Below are positions 45,037-54,023 of a stretch of DNA of 64,000 bases, piece after piece. The DNA is from Gluconobacter albidus (GTDB lineage: Bacteria > Pseudomonadota > Alphaproteobacteria > Acetobacterales > Acetobacteraceae). A program made the position numbers and the translations under genes. Positions within the stretch are counted from its first letter, which is position 1, and each line of letters starts with the position of its first letter. Location of the stretch: positions 62,001 through 126,000 of the forward strand of contig NZ_BEWL01000004.1 of the NCBI RefSeq assembly GCF_002723915.1, in the 5' to 3' direction. The notes under the pieces are model-generated. The model saw nothing but the letters and a program-made list of their open reading frames with translations. It did not search any database and was not told the origin of the DNA.

Positions 45037-46461
45037 TCAGGCGGCGTGACGGTCCTTGAGGAACTGGAAGAATTCCACACCCTCGCGCAGACGACGCTTC
45101 ATCATCTGCGGGCTACGGATCATCTCGTTGACGATGGAGGCGATCTTGGAACCGCGGAAGTAGAACTTGCGATAGAATTCCTCGACGCTCTCGAAGATTT
45201 CCGTATGCGACAGGTGCGGGTAATGCAGCGGTGCGATCTGCACGCCGCTCTCGTCGATCAGTTCGGCTTCCGCTTCGTTCAGCCAGCCATTTTCCGTCGC
45301 CTGCTTGTGCAGGAAGGTGCCGGGATACGGCGCAGCCAGCGAAACCTGCAGGGTATGCGGGTTGATTTCCTTGGCGAACTGGATCGTCTCCTGGATGGTC
45401 TCCTTCGTCTCGCCCGGCAGGCCGACGATGAAGGTTCCGTGGATCTTGATGCCCAGCTTGTGGCAGTTGCGCGTGAATTCCTTGGCCGTTTCGACCAGCA
45501 TGCCCTTCTTGATGTTGTGAAGGATCTGCTGGTTGCCGCTTTCGTAACCGACCAGCAGCAGGCGCAGGCCGTTTTCCTTGAGAACCTTCAGGGTCTCGTA
45601 AGGAACATTCGCCTTGGCATTGCAGGACCACGTAACACCAAGCTTGCCCATTTCACGGGCAATGGCTTCGGCGCGCGGCAGATCGTCCGTGAAGGTGTCA
45701 TCATCGAACATGAATTCCTGCACTTCGGGGAAGTACTGCTTGGCCAGACGCACTTCAGCGGCCACATGCTCAGGGCTGCGGGTCCGGTAGCGATGGCCGC
45801 CAACCGTCTGCGGCCACAGGCAGAACGTGCAGCGCGACTTGCAGCCACGGCCCGTATAGATCGAGATGTAGGGGTGCTTCAGATAGCCGATGAAGTAGTC
45901 GTTGATGTTGAGGTCACGCTTGTAGACTTCCGTCACGAACGGAAGGCTGTCCATGTCCTCGATCATCGCGCGATCCTTGTTCGCGATGATCTCACCCTTC
46001 TCGTTGCGCCAGGTGATACCGTCCACTTCCGCGAGCGGCTTGCCTTCGGCGATTTCCTTGATGGTGAAATCGAACTCGTTACGGGCCACGAAGTCGATCG
46101 GGCTGCCCTTCTCCATGCTTTCGGTCGGCTGAACCGCCACCTTGGCGCCCACCATGCCGATCATGATCTTCGGATTTGCATCCTTGATCATCTGCGCCAC
46201 GCGCACGTCGGAAGCGAAGGACGGCGTGGAGGTATGGATGACGACGAGGTCGCGGTTCTTCACGTCCTCAAGGATGGGATCCATACCCATCTTGGCCGGC
46301 GGCGCGTCGATCAGGCGTGATCCTGGAACGAGAGCAGCCGGCTGGGCCAGCCATGTCGGAAACCAGAAGGACTTGATTTCGCGCTTCGCCTGGTAGCGGG
46401 AACCCGCACCACCATCGAAACCGTCAAAGGAAGGAGGCTGGAGAAAAAGGGTTCTCATCAT
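45037..46461 (-). CDS. hpnJ: Hopanoid biosynthesis radical SAM protein HpnJ
   Basis: A 474-residue B12-binding-type radical SAM enzyme. An N-terminal cobalamin-binding-like domain ('RTLFLQPPSFDGFDGGAGSR') precedes the CxxxCxxC cluster in 'GRGCKSRCTFCLWPQ'. In the cyclitol ether pathway HpnJ converts the glucosaminyl group to the cyclitol ether side chain of bacteriohopanetetrol. The start overlaps the hpnI stop (ATGA). Confidence 0.95.
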   Translation of the reverse strand: MMRTLFLQPPSFDGFDGGAGSRYQAKREIKSFWFPTWLAQPAALVPGSRLIDAPPAKMGMDPILEDVKNRDLVVIHTSTPSFASDVRVAQMIKDANPKIMIGMVGAKVAVQPTESMEKGSPIDFVARNEFDFTIKEIAEGKPLAEVDGITWRNEKGEIIANKDRAMIEDMDSLPFVTEVYKRDLNINDYFIGYLKHPYISIYTGRGCKSRCTFCLWPQTVGGHRYRTRSPEHVAAEVRLAKQYFPEVQEFMFDDDTFTDDLPRAEAIAREMGKLGVTWSCNAKANVPYETLKVLKENGLRLLLVGYESGNQQILHNIKKGMLVETAKEFTRNCHKLGIKIHGTFIVGLPGETKETIQETIQFAKEINPHTLQVSLAAPYPGTFLHKQATENGWLNEAEAELIDESGVQIAPLHYPHLSHTEIFESVEEFYRKFYFRGSKIASIVNEMIRSPQMMKRRLREGVEFFQFLKDRHAA

Positions 46462-47669
46462 GATCGGACACTCCTTTGGGTGGCGCCGGCCTGGAGCGAG
46501 GGGGCGCAGGACACGGAATTACGTTTTCTTCGGGCGATATGGACCGTTCTGCCTCGCCATGCAACGCGTGATCCGCGGGCACTCCCCACCATGATGGCAG
46601 CAGACAGCCAGTCGCGGATGACCAGAAGCGGGATTACAGCCGGGAGCGGACAGTCCGTGGCACGGTCCATAATCCGGCTTCCGATGGCGCGGAGCAGCCA
46701 TGTCAGAAGCAGCAGGCTCCATGTCCACCAGGCATTCGGGCGGAACAGCACTGCCGTCACGGCCCAGAACAGGGGAAGCTGGATGGACGACAGCCCATAA
46801 CCGACCGGGGCGACATTCTTGACGGTCCGCCCCCAGCGCAACTCATGCGCCAGCAACTCGCCGAGCGTATGTTCGCCCACGGTCGTGTGGGTCAGGGTCG
46901 GCGCGATGACGATGTTCTCGCCCCGCGTCCGGATCAGCTGACCCAGTTCGGCATCATCCGCCACGTGATCGACCAGCGCCTCAAGGCCACCGATTTCCTC
47001 AAGGGTCTGCCGACGCAGGGCCATCGTCGCGCCCAGACAGTCCTGACGCCCCAGAAAGCGGGACATCATGACGCCAGGCAGGAAATTATGATTGATCTGG
47101 CAGGCACCGAGTTGCTGCACGAGCGTTCCCGCAGCAGGACGACCTGCATACAGGGTGGTGACCAGACCGGCCCCCTGCTCTTCCAGACCCGTTACGACAT
47201 GACGCAGATAGCGGGGGCTGGCGTGGATGTCCGAGTCGGATATCACGATAATGTCATGACAGGCCTCCCCGTACATGTTCATCAGATTCCCGACCTTGCG
47301 GTTCGGACCATATTCGCGCGGATCGACCACCACGCTGACCGGAACCTGCGGATAACGCCCCCGGAGTCGCTCGATCACGGCCAGCGCGGTGTCCTGCGCG
47401 TCCTGCACGCCAAAGACGATCTGGAAATCGGGATAATCCTGCGTGAAGACGCTTTCCAGCGCATCCTCCAGCAACGGCTCGTTACCGTGCAGAGGCTTCA
47501 TCACAGTGACGGCGGGCCATGTCCGCTCGGACAGGCGCAGCGCATCATCCGCGCGACGCTCCGTGCGGCGGAACCGGGCGAGCAGGAGGGCGCCCGTCAG
47601 CGCCTGTAGGTTTCCAGCGGCTGAAACAAGTGCGCAGACGCTGGCTGCGATGGTAAGAGGTAAGGGCAC
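46458..47669 (-). CDS. hpnI: Hopanoid biosynthesis glycosyltransferase HpnI
   Basis: A 403-residue GT2 membrane glycosyltransferase. An N-terminal helix is followed by 'PAVTVMKPLHGNEPLLEDAL', the DxD motif in 'IIVISDSDIHASPRYL', 'GRQDCLGATMALRRQTLEEI' and C-terminal membrane helices. It adds N-acetylglucosamine to bacteriohopanetetrol. GTG start; 58 bp after hpnM and overlapping hpnJ. Confidence 0.94.
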   Translation of the reverse strand: MPLPLTIAASVCALVSAAGNLQALTGALLLARFRRTERRADDALRLSERTWPAVTVMKPLHGNEPLLEDALESVFTQDYPDFQIVFGVQDAQDTALAVIERLRGRYPQVPVSVVVDPREYGPNRKVGNLMNMYGEACHDIIVISDSDIHASPRYLRHVVTGLEEQGAGLVTTLYAGRPAAGTLVQQLGACQINHNFLPGVMMSRFLGRQDCLGATMALRRQTLEEIGGLEALVDHVADDAELGQLIRTRGENIVIAPTLTHTTVGEHTLGELLAHELRWGRTVKNVAPVGYGLSSIQLPLFWAVTAVLFRPNAWWTWSLLLLTWLLRAIGSRIMDRATDCPLPAVIPLLVIRDWLSAAIMVGSARGSRVAWRGRTVHIARRKRNSVSCAPSLQAGATQRSVRS

Positions 47670-47727
47670 GACGGTGTTCTAGCCTTCCCGAATGCTTTTG
47701 GGAAAGACTGCCGTCGTGAGACTGGGC

Positions 47728-48393
47728 TCAGTCATGCAGGAAATGGGCAGTCTTGTCGTCCAGATGATCGGCCAGACCATTGGCGCCGCCCTGACTCAGG
47801 GCCCCTCCGAAATCGGAACGCTGCGCGGCGACCTGACTGATATGGGCGTTCAGCAGAACATCCGTAATCCGCCAGCCCGATGCCCCATTTGTCATGATGT
47901 AGTCGATGGGCACGACATCGCCGCCATCCGTGCCGCCGATCGTCGTATCGACAATCACACCACCGGTCGGGTTCGGACGCGTCTGTGAGGAAATGGTAAA
48001 GGCCGCCTGCGCCTGAGGCTTAAACGACGCAGCATAATGGGCGATCGTGAACTGCCGGAACGACCCCAGCAGACGCGTACGGTCCGAAGGACTGAGACTG
48101 TTGTAGCGCACACCCACTGAACGACGGAGAATCGCTTCCAGATCGAAAGCATGGTCCACGGCAGGAGCGATCATCGTCGCACGCTGCTGGGCGGTTTTCC
48201 CGGTCTTCTGGGCAGCCTTCAGAGCGTCGTACAGGGCTGCGACAGGCGCCACCGCAGCAGAATCCGCTGGCGAGGCGATAGCCGCTGCATCGGCCAACGC
48301 AGCCGGAGAAAAAGCCGCCAGCGCAACAGGGCCCGTCAGGAGGCAGGCAGACAGAAGGGACAGAGTCACTTTCGGGGAAAAACGGCAAATCAT
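47728..48393 (-). CDS. hpnM: Hopanoid-associated MlaC/Ttg2-family protein HpnM
   Basis: A 221-residue exported protein. The signal peptide is 'LSLLSACLLTGPVALAAFSP'; the MlaC-like body has 'AFDLEAILRRSVGVRYNSLS', 'FRQFTIAHYAASF' and 'VPIDYIMTNGASGWRITDVL'. MlaC-type proteins carry lipids across the periplasm, and HpnM is implicated in hopanoid transport. I place the start at ATG 48393, directly before the signal peptide. First gene of hpnM-I-J-K. Confidence 0.9.
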   Translation of the reverse strand: MICRFSPKVTLSLLSACLLTGPVALAAFSPAALADAAAIASPADSAAVAPVAALYDALKAAQKTGKTAQQRATMIAPAVDHAFDLEAILRRSVGVRYNSLSPSDRTRLLGSFRQFTIAHYAASFKPQAQAAFTISSQTRPNPTGGVIVDTTIGGTDGGDVVPIDYIMTNGASGWRITDVLLNAHISQVAAQRSDFGGALSQGGANGLADHLDDKTAHFLHD

Positions 48394-48718
48394 GATCGTA
48401 CTTTCGTCCTGGTAGACAATTCCGGGCATAGAGATCAGGTTCATGACACAATGTATCAAGTTCCCTGTATCAGGTTCTCGCATCCATAGGACCATCTGTG
48501 CTCCATTAGCCACAGGGCCGGTACGAATTATGCAGCCTGACATTGAGGCGAACACGACAATGGGTCTATAGGCAGACAATCTAATGCCCGATGGTCCTTC
48601 ACGTTTCCCGACTTCCCGGAGCCGGGACAGGAAAGAAGGCCACGGGCCATCCACGATGTGCAAGGCCCCGGGCGCCCTATTGGACGCACCTTCCGGAGGC
48701 TAGAACCAGAGGATTATA
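48394..48718. promoter_or_regulatory. Divergent hpnM/hpnH intergenic region with three repeats
   Basis: A 325-bp gap, no gene seen. ATCAGGTTC occurs at 48434 and 48469, and ATCAAGTTC at 48455, so starts are 21 and 14 bp apart. The second and third copies extend to a near-perfect 14-bp tandem, TGTATCARGTTCYC. They lie 41-84 bp upstream of hpnM and may bind a regulator of the locus. Confidence 0.45.
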
Positions 48719-49915
48719 ATGGCCGTTCCTTTGATGCAGGCTGTCCGAGTCGGACGGTACGTTGTCAAGCAGCACCTCACGGGCCGCAAGCGATATCCGC
48801 TGGTCCTGATGCTCGAACCGCTGTTCCGCTGCAACCTGGCGTGCGCCGGCTGCGGCAAGATCGACTATCCCGCGCAGATCCTGAACCAGCGTCTCAGCCT
48901 TCAGGAATGCCTGGATGCCGACACGGAAGCCGGCGCTCCTGTCATTGCAATCGCCGGTGGTGAACCCCTCCTGCACAAGGAAATGCCCCAGATCGTCAAA
49001 GGTTTGATCGGGCGCAAAAAATACGTCTACCTGTGCACGAACGGGCTGTTGCTGGAAAAGAAGCTCGACGATTACGAGCCCTCCCCGTTCTTCTCCTGGG
49101 ACGTGCATCTCGATGGCGATCAGGTGATGCATGACTCCTCCGTGTGTCAGGACGGTGTGTACGACCGGGCCGTAGCGGCGATCCGTCTTGCAAAATCCCG
49201 TGGCTTCCGCGTCTCGATCAACTGCACCGTCTTCGACGGAGCCGTGCCGGAGCGCCTTGCCGCCTTCTTCGACGAAGTCATGGCTCTCGGCGTTGACGGC
49301 ATCATGACGGCTCCGGGCTACGCCTATGAGCGCGCACCGGATCAGGAGCACTTCCTGAACCGCCAGAAGACAAAGCAGCTTTTCCGCGACGTTTTCCGTC
49401 TCGGAAAAGGCAAGAAGTGGCGCTTCACGCAGTCCCCGCTTTTCCTGAACTTCCTGGCGGGCAACGAGAACTACCACTGCACCCCCTGGGGCAAGCCGCT
49501 GCGTACGGTCTTTGGCTGGCAGCGTCCGTGCTATCTGCTCGGCGAAGGTTATGCCAAGACCTTCAAGGAGCTGATGGACGACACGGCCTGGGAGCAGTAC
49601 GGCACAGGCGCATACGAGAAATGCGCCGACTGCATGGTCCACTCCGGCTACGAATCCACAGCCGTCATGGACGCCGTCGCACGCCCCTGGCACATCGCGA
49701 AGGTCGCCCTTTTCGGTCCCGAGACCGAAAAGCCGATGGTTCCGGAAATCTCGCTCGCCAACCAGCGCCCTGCCGAATACGGCTATGAAGCGCAGGTCCA
49801 GCAGCAGATGGAACGCATCTCCACAGGTGCTAAGCCGGCTCGCGGCCCCCGCGTCCGCGTCAACGGCCGCCCGGCTGCCAACACCGTTTCGGAAGCTGCA
49901 GACGCAGCAGACTGA
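48719..49915 (+). CDS. hpnH: Adenosyl-hopene transferase HpnH (radical SAM)
   Basis: A 398-residue radical SAM enzyme with the CxxxCxxC cluster in 'FRCNLACAGCGKID', 'IAGGEPLLHKEMPQIVKGLI', and C-terminal Cys in 'CADCMVHSGYEST'. It adds the 5'-deoxyadenosyl radical of SAM to diploptene to give adenosylhopane, the first committed step of C35 hopanoids. ATG is preceded by AGAGGA. It is divergent from hpnM and ends with a strong terminator. Confidence 0.96.
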   Translation: MAVPLMQAVRVGRYVVKQHLTGRKRYPLVLMLEPLFRCNLACAGCGKIDYPAQILNQRLSLQECLDADTEAGAPVIAIAGGEPLLHKEMPQIVKGLIGRKKYVYLCTNGLLLEKKLDDYEPSPFFSWDVHLDGDQVMHDSSVCQDGVYDRAVAAIRLAKSRGFRVSINCTVFDGAVPERLAAFFDEVMALGVDGIMTAPGYAYERAPDQEHFLNRQKTKQLFRDVFRLGKGKKWRFTQSPLFLNFLAGNENYHCTPWGKPLRTVFGWQRPCYLLGEGYAKTFKELMDDTAWEQYGTGAYEKCADCMVHSGYESTAVMDAVARPWHIAKVALFGPETEKPMVPEISLANQRPAEYGYEAQVQQQMERISTGAKPARGPRVRVNGRPAANTVSEAADAAD

Positions 49916-49939
49916 GAACTGGTCTTCTTCGATCTGCGT

Positions 49940-49973
49940 AAAAAAAACCGGCTCCATGCGAGCCGGTTTTTTT
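49940..49973 (+). terminator. Intrinsic terminator of hpnH
   Basis: AAAAAAACCGGCTC-CATGC-GAGCCGGTTTTTTT, starting about 25 bp after the stop codon. Confidence 0.93.
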
Positions 49974-50068
49974 ATGGAAAAGCCTCGCGTCTACGGTCAG
50001 CAAATGAAGGGCATGGCATCCGTCAGTCGTCCTGTTATGATTGAGCCATTCATTATTCTGGCCGGACC

Positions 50069-51361
50069 ATGCTGACCCCTATTCTTGTTATCTGTCTGCT
50101 CATTTTCCTCAATGCCGTGTTTGCCATGGGAGAAATGGCTCTCATTTCGGCAAAACGGCCACGGCTTGAGGTTCTGGCCAAGCAGGGAGTCCGTGGGGCT
50201 ACAACCGCAATCCGGCTGACGGAAGATCCACACAGCTTTCTGCCAACCGTTCAGGTCGGCATGACGCTGGTGTCCATTCTTGAAGGTACGTTTGGCGGCA
50301 GCCAGATGGAAGGTACCGTCACGCCCTGGATTGCGGACATTCCTTCGCTGCGTCCGATCGCCAGCGAAGTCTCGATGGTTCTTGTCGTTGCCATCATCAC
50401 CTTCGCCATGCTGGTTTTCGGTGAACTGATTCCCAAACAGATTGCCCTGCAACAGCCGGAGACCATTGCCTCACGTCTGGCCTGGCTTCTGGTGGGCGTC
50501 GCGCGTGTGGCACAGCCGATTGTCTGGCTGCTGAGCGGGACATCCTCTCTGGTCCTCCGGGCGCTCCGTATCGGCCCCCTGACGCGCGCTGCCGTGACGG
50601 AAGAAGAACTGAAAGCCGTTCTGGCCGAAGGTGCACGGGCGGGCGTACTCGAAACTGACGAACAGGCCATGATCGAGCGCCTTCTGCGTCTGGCAGACCG
50701 ACCGGTGAGAGCCATCATGACGCCGCGCAATGAACTTTTCTGGATCGACAGACATGCGGATCAGGAAACGCTGGTCCGCAAACTGCGCCAGTCTTCATAC
50801 GCGCGGATTGTGGTCTGTGAAGGAGATGTCGACCATCCTGTTGGCGTCATTCTCGCCAAAGACATCATGGATCGACTGCTCCTGAAACTGCCGGTTTCCG
50901 TTGATGCCGTCCTGCGTGAGCCCCCCGTCATCCCCGACAGTCTCAGCGCACAGGACATGATCGAGCGCATGCGCGGGGTCAATCTCGGAATTACGTTTGT
51001 TCTGGACGAATACGGCTCTTTTGAAGGCATCGTCACACCATCCGATGTGCTGGAAGCGATCGTCGGTGAGGAAAAAACGGAGTCGTCATCATCGGAACTA
51101 CAGGCCGCTGAAGGCGAAGACGATTATGTCTTTGAAGGCTTCATGCCTGCGGATGAACTGCGCTCGCGCCTCAACCTTCCGGAACTCCCTGGCGCCGGGG
51201 GCTATCATACCCTTGGCGGTGTCATGCTGGCACTTCTCAGGCGCGTTCCCGCACGGGGAGACAAGGTCGCGTTCGGCGGATGGCTGTTCGAGGTTCTGGA
51301 AATGGACCGCCGACGTGTTGGCAAGGTCAAGGTCAGTCGGCAGATTCTCGCCGAAGACTGA
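50069..51361 (+). CDS. CNNM/CBS/CorC-domain membrane protein (hemolysin C family)
   Basis: A 430-residue protein. Residues 1-190 form a CNNM (DUF21) transmembrane domain starting 'PILVICLLIFLNAVFAMGEM'. A CBS pair follows ('VRAIMTPRNELFWIDRHADQ', 'GVNLGITFVLDEYGSFEGIV') and then a C-terminal CorC_HlyC domain ending 'GDKVAFGGWLFEVLEMDRRR'. Family members are linked to magnesium or cobalt efflux; 'hemolysin' is historical. It converges on the flagellar operon. Confidence 0.9.
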   Translation: MLTPILVICLLIFLNAVFAMGEMALISAKRPRLEVLAKQGVRGATTAIRLTEDPHSFLPTVQVGMTLVSILEGTFGGSQMEGTVTPWIADIPSLRPIASEVSMVLVVAIITFAMLVFGELIPKQIALQQPETIASRLAWLLVGVARVAQPIVWLLSGTSSLVLRALRIGPLTRAAVTEEELKAVLAEGARAGVLETDEQAMIERLLRLADRPVRAIMTPRNELFWIDRHADQETLVRKLRQSSYARIVVCEGDVDHPVGVILAKDIMDRLLLKLPVSVDAVLREPPVIPDSLSAQDMIERMRGVNLGITFVLDEYGSFEGIVTPSDVLEAIVGEEKTESSSSELQAAEGEDDYVFEGFMPADELRSRLNLPELPGAGGYHTLGGVMLALLRRVPARGDKVAFGGWLFEVLEMDRRRVGKVKVSRQILAED

Positions 51362-51371
51362 CCTGACGACT

Positions 51372-51806
51372 TCAGGCTTTACTGACGAAAAGCGCCTGTC
51401 TCTCGCTGACAGGGGCATAGGCGCCCTGATTGCCATAGTTCTGCGGCAGAGCCGCCGCTGGGGTTGATGTCAGCAATTCAATCACGCGCTTCTGGGCCGT
51501 GATGGCTCTTTGCAGAAGTTCACCATTGCGATTGCCCAGTTCGGTCATCTGGTCCAGCAAATCGCGATAGGGCAGCGCCGACGACTCCTGCTGTACGGGA
51601 TTCTCTTCGTCATCCGGGCAGCAGGGGCAGAGGTCCTGTTTACGGTCATTGGCGACCGAGACTTCCTGCTCCAGCGTTCTGGCAGCATTCTGCTTGTCGG
51701 GCAGGAGCGCCAGAGCATCCGGGATGCGCGCTTCTTCCAATGCAGAATTTTCCGCTTCCAGAATGGCAATCAGCCGCTGCATGGCCGGAATAATGGACGC
51801 GCTCAT
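51372..51806 (-). CDS. FlgN-like flagellar protein
   Basis: A 144-residue, mostly helical protein: 'AMQRLIAILEAENSALEEAR' and, near the C-terminus, 'LLDQMTELGNRNGELLQRAI', which recalls the FlgN hook-associated-protein chaperone pattern. A 'CPCC' motif and an acidic 'PDDEE' stretch occur in the middle. ATG 51806 overlaps the stop of the rod-binding gene (ATGA), so it is the last gene of flgI-flgJ(N)-flgN. The assignment rests on context and helix pattern. Confidence 0.65.
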   Translation of the reverse strand: MSASIIPAMQRLIAILEAENSALEEARIPDALALLPDKQNAARTLEQEVSVANDRKQDLCPCCPDDEENPVQQESSALPYRDLLDQMTELGNRNGELLQRAITAQKRVIELLTSTPAAALPQNYGNQGAYAPVSERQALFVSKA

Positions 51807-52105
51807 TTCTGCTCCTGCATGGCCAGCATCTGACGGTTGATTGCATCCGTCATGCCAATACCACCGTTGTTTTCCATCTGTTTGGCGATCTGCTCCACTA
51901 GCATGGGCCGAAACTGCTTTTCTCCGGCTCCACCACTGAACATGCTGTCGCTGTCGTCGTCCGTTGCGAACATGGGCTGAAGCATCTGATTGATGGCCAT
52001 TGATTCGAAATCCTCGGCGGATTTTAACGTCTTGGCCGGATCTGCCTTCTGGCCGTGCAACGGAAATCCCTGTGATAGGGTGCCGGTGGTCGAGGATATG
52101 GTCAT
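51803..52105 (-). CDS. FlgJ N-domain/CheL-like rod-binding protein
   Basis: A 100-residue protein matching the rod-binding domain: 'TLKSAEDFESMAINQMLQPM', 'FSGGAGEKQFRPMLVEQIAK' and 'GIGMTDAINRQMLAMQEQ'. There is no muramidase domain, as is normal in alphaproteobacteria, where this short form is called CheL. It helps assemble the flagellar rod. ATG 52105 shares its A with the flgI stop (TGATG). Confidence 0.85.
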   Translation of the reverse strand: MTISSTTGTLSQGFPLHGQKADPAKTLKSAEDFESMAINQMLQPMFATDDDSDSMFSGGAGEKQFRPMLVEQIAKQMENNGGIGMTDAINRQMLAMQEQK

Positions 52106-53205
52106 CAACGCATCTCCAGTTCTGCCTGCAGGGCACCATCAGCCTTGATGGCCTGCAGAATGCTGATCATGTCTCTTGGCCCCACACCCAGAGCGTTCAG
52201 TCCCGCAACAAGCTCCCTGAGCGTTGTGCCACCAGGGACAACCGCCAGATGCTGGTTCTTGCCCGTATCGACCTTGACGTTCGTACGTGGCACCACAGCC
52301 GTCTGACCATTGGAGAATGGGCCCGGTTGGGAGACCTCGGGCGTTTCGGTCACCTGTACCGTCAGATTTCCCTGCGCTACGGCAACAGTGCTGATCCGGA
52401 CATCTGCTCCCATGATGATGGTTCCGCTAGCTTCATCCACCACCACCTTGGCAGGCGTATCCGGCGTCACGAGCAGATCACCGATCCGCGAAAGTGTAGG
52501 AACGGGATCGTGGCTGCTCAGATCCAGCAGGACGGTACGGGGATCCTGAACATTCGCAATCGGCCCGAAGGTCCGGTTGATGATCGCTGCAATCCGACTC
52601 GCTGTTGTGAAATCAGGATTTCGCAGACTCAGATGAAGATTGGATCGATGGCTGAGGTCGAAAGGCACTTCCCGCTCGACGATGCCACCATTCGCGATAT
52701 GCCCGCTCGTCGGCACATTGCGGGTGATGGAGGCAGCAGCTCCCCTGGCCGAAAACGCGTTTGTTGCAAGCGATCCCTGCGCAACCGCATAGACTTCACC
52801 ATCCGCCGCCATCAATGGTGTGACCAGAAGCGTGCCTCCCGTAAGGGAGGAAGCATCACCCGCAGCTGAGACCGTCACGTCAATCCGGTTTCCTCCATGA
52901 GCGAAAGCCGGGAGATCTGCCGTCACCATGACGGCCGCGACGTCATGTGTCTGAAGCTGTGTTTCCTGATCGCGGATGTTGACGCCCAGGCGATTCAGCA
53001 TGGAAATCAGCGTTTCACGCGTAAAAATTGTATTGGTCAGCCGGTCACCGGTGCCGTTCAGCCCCACGACCAGACCATAACCGATCAGCTGGTTGCTTCG
53101 CACGCCTTCCATATCCGTAATGTCCTTGATGCGGACACTGGCTGCCAGAGCAAAACCCGGAAGCAGAAGCAGCCCAACGCAAACAAGCGCAGTAAGCCGG
53201 TGCAT
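52105..53205 (-). CDS. flgI: Flagellar P-ring protein FlgI
   Basis: About 366 residues. The signal peptide 'LVCVGLLLLPGFALA' is followed by 'SVRIKDITDMEGVRSNQLIG', 'YGLVVGLNGTGD', 'NGGIVEREVPFDLSHRSNLH' and 'GVGPRDMISILQAIKADGAL', all FlgI landmarks. It forms the periplasmic P ring around the rod. I prefer ATG 53205 because it gives a normal signal peptide; ATG 53247 is in frame. First gene of a three-gene flagellar unit. Confidence 0.95.
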   Translation of the reverse strand: MHRLTALVCVGLLLLPGFALAASVRIKDITDMEGVRSNQLIGYGLVVGLNGTGDRLTNTIFTRETLISMLNRLGVNIRDQETQLQTHDVAAVMVTADLPAFAHGGNRIDVTVSAAGDASSLTGGTLLVTPLMAADGEVYAVAQGSLATNAFSARGAAASITRNVPTSGHIANGGIVEREVPFDLSHRSNLHLSLRNPDFTTASRIAAIINRTFGPIANVQDPRTVLLDLSSHDPVPTLSRIGDLLVTPDTPAKVVVDEASGTIIMGADVRISTVAVAQGNLTVQVTETPEVSQPGPFSNGQTAVVPRTNVKVDTGKNQHLAVVPGGTTLRELVAGLNALGVGPRDMISILQAIKADGALQAELEMR

Positions 53206-53388
53206 CAGGATGTGAAAAGATGACGGAGATCGCAGAATAAAACGCATGGGCGACGGGGGGTATCCTGATGCCTGCAAGACAGGTCTGGGGGTCTCAGGTA
53301 TTGAGGATGGCCTTACAGGGTAAAGAAACCCCTAACGGAGACGCAGATTTCCGCCCTTTCCGATAGACAGGCAAAAACATGTTCGGGG

Positions 53389-53417
53389 TTGGCGGATGCC
53401 GCTGGGGTAGCTATAAG
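53389..53417 (+). promoter_or_regulatory. Sigma-70-type promoter of dksA
   Basis: TTGGCG (53389-53394) and TATAAG (53412-53417) lie 17 bp apart, about 60 bp before ATG 53477. Confidence 0.65.
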
Positions 53418-53476
53418 CCGCGCGTTATCGCCTGCGGCTGTTGGAAGCGGACGTCGGCGGATCAGCCAGGGATTGG

Positions 53477-53896
53477 ATGCGCATGATTACGCTGCCGCCG
53501 GATTATAGGCCTTCCGACAACGAAGAGTTCATGAGCCCGCTTCAGGTCGAGTACTTCAGGCAGAAACTTCTGCGCTGGCGTGTCGATCTTCTGAAAGAGG
53601 CCGATGGAACGCTTGCGAGTCTCTCGGAAGGGGGAATCCATGAATCCGATATTACCGACCGCGCCAGCGTCGAAACGGATCGGGCTTTCGAACTTAGAAC
53701 CCGTGACCGGGCCCGCAAACTGATCACCAAGATCAATATGGCGCTCGAACGGATCGAGGATGGAAGCTACGGCTTTTGCGAAGAGACGGGAGAACCGATC
53801 GGTCTGAAACGGCTGGAGGCCCGCCCGATCGCCACGCTGTCCATCGACGCGCAGGAGCGTCATGAGAAGATGGAAAAAGTCCATCGCGACGATTAA
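53477..53896 (+). CDS. dksA: RNA polymerase-binding transcription factor DksA
   Basis: A 139-residue protein with the coiled-coil 'RQKLLRWRVDLLKEADGTLA' and the conserved tip 'DITDRASVETDRAFELRTRD'. The globular domain is 'YGFCEETGEPIGLKRLEARP' and 'IATLSIDAQERHE'. Only one of the four canonical zinc-finger Cys is kept, as in several alphaproteobacterial DksA proteins. It tunes rRNA and amino-acid promoters with ppGpp. ATG 53477 follows AGGGA; a TTG at 53441 is unlikely. Confidence 0.94.
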   Translation: MRMITLPPDYRPSDNEEFMSPLQVEYFRQKLLRWRVDLLKEADGTLASLSEGGIHESDITDRASVETDRAFELRTRDRARKLITKINMALERIEDGSYGFCEETGEPIGLKRLEARPIATLSIDAQERHEKMEKVHRDD

Positions 53897-53904
53897 GACT
53901 TGCG

Positions 53905-53938
53905 CTTGGCGCGCTGACCCGTTACGAAGCGCGCCAAG
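53905..53938 (+). terminator. Perfect 11-bp inverted repeat between dksA and tRNA-Thr
   Basis: CTTGGCGCGCT and AGCGCGCCAAG flank 12 bases. There is no T-run. It lies nine bases after the dksA stop and ten before the tRNA, so it may end dksA transcription or stabilise the mRNA end. Confidence 0.55.
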
Positions 53939-53948
53939 GCAACGGTAT

Positions 53949-54023
<75 letters not shown>

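Noticed and set aside
48394-48663. Upstream extension of hpnM by 90 residues
   Set aside because: The true signal peptide begins at 48393; the extension covers the promoter region and the ATCAxGTTC repeats.
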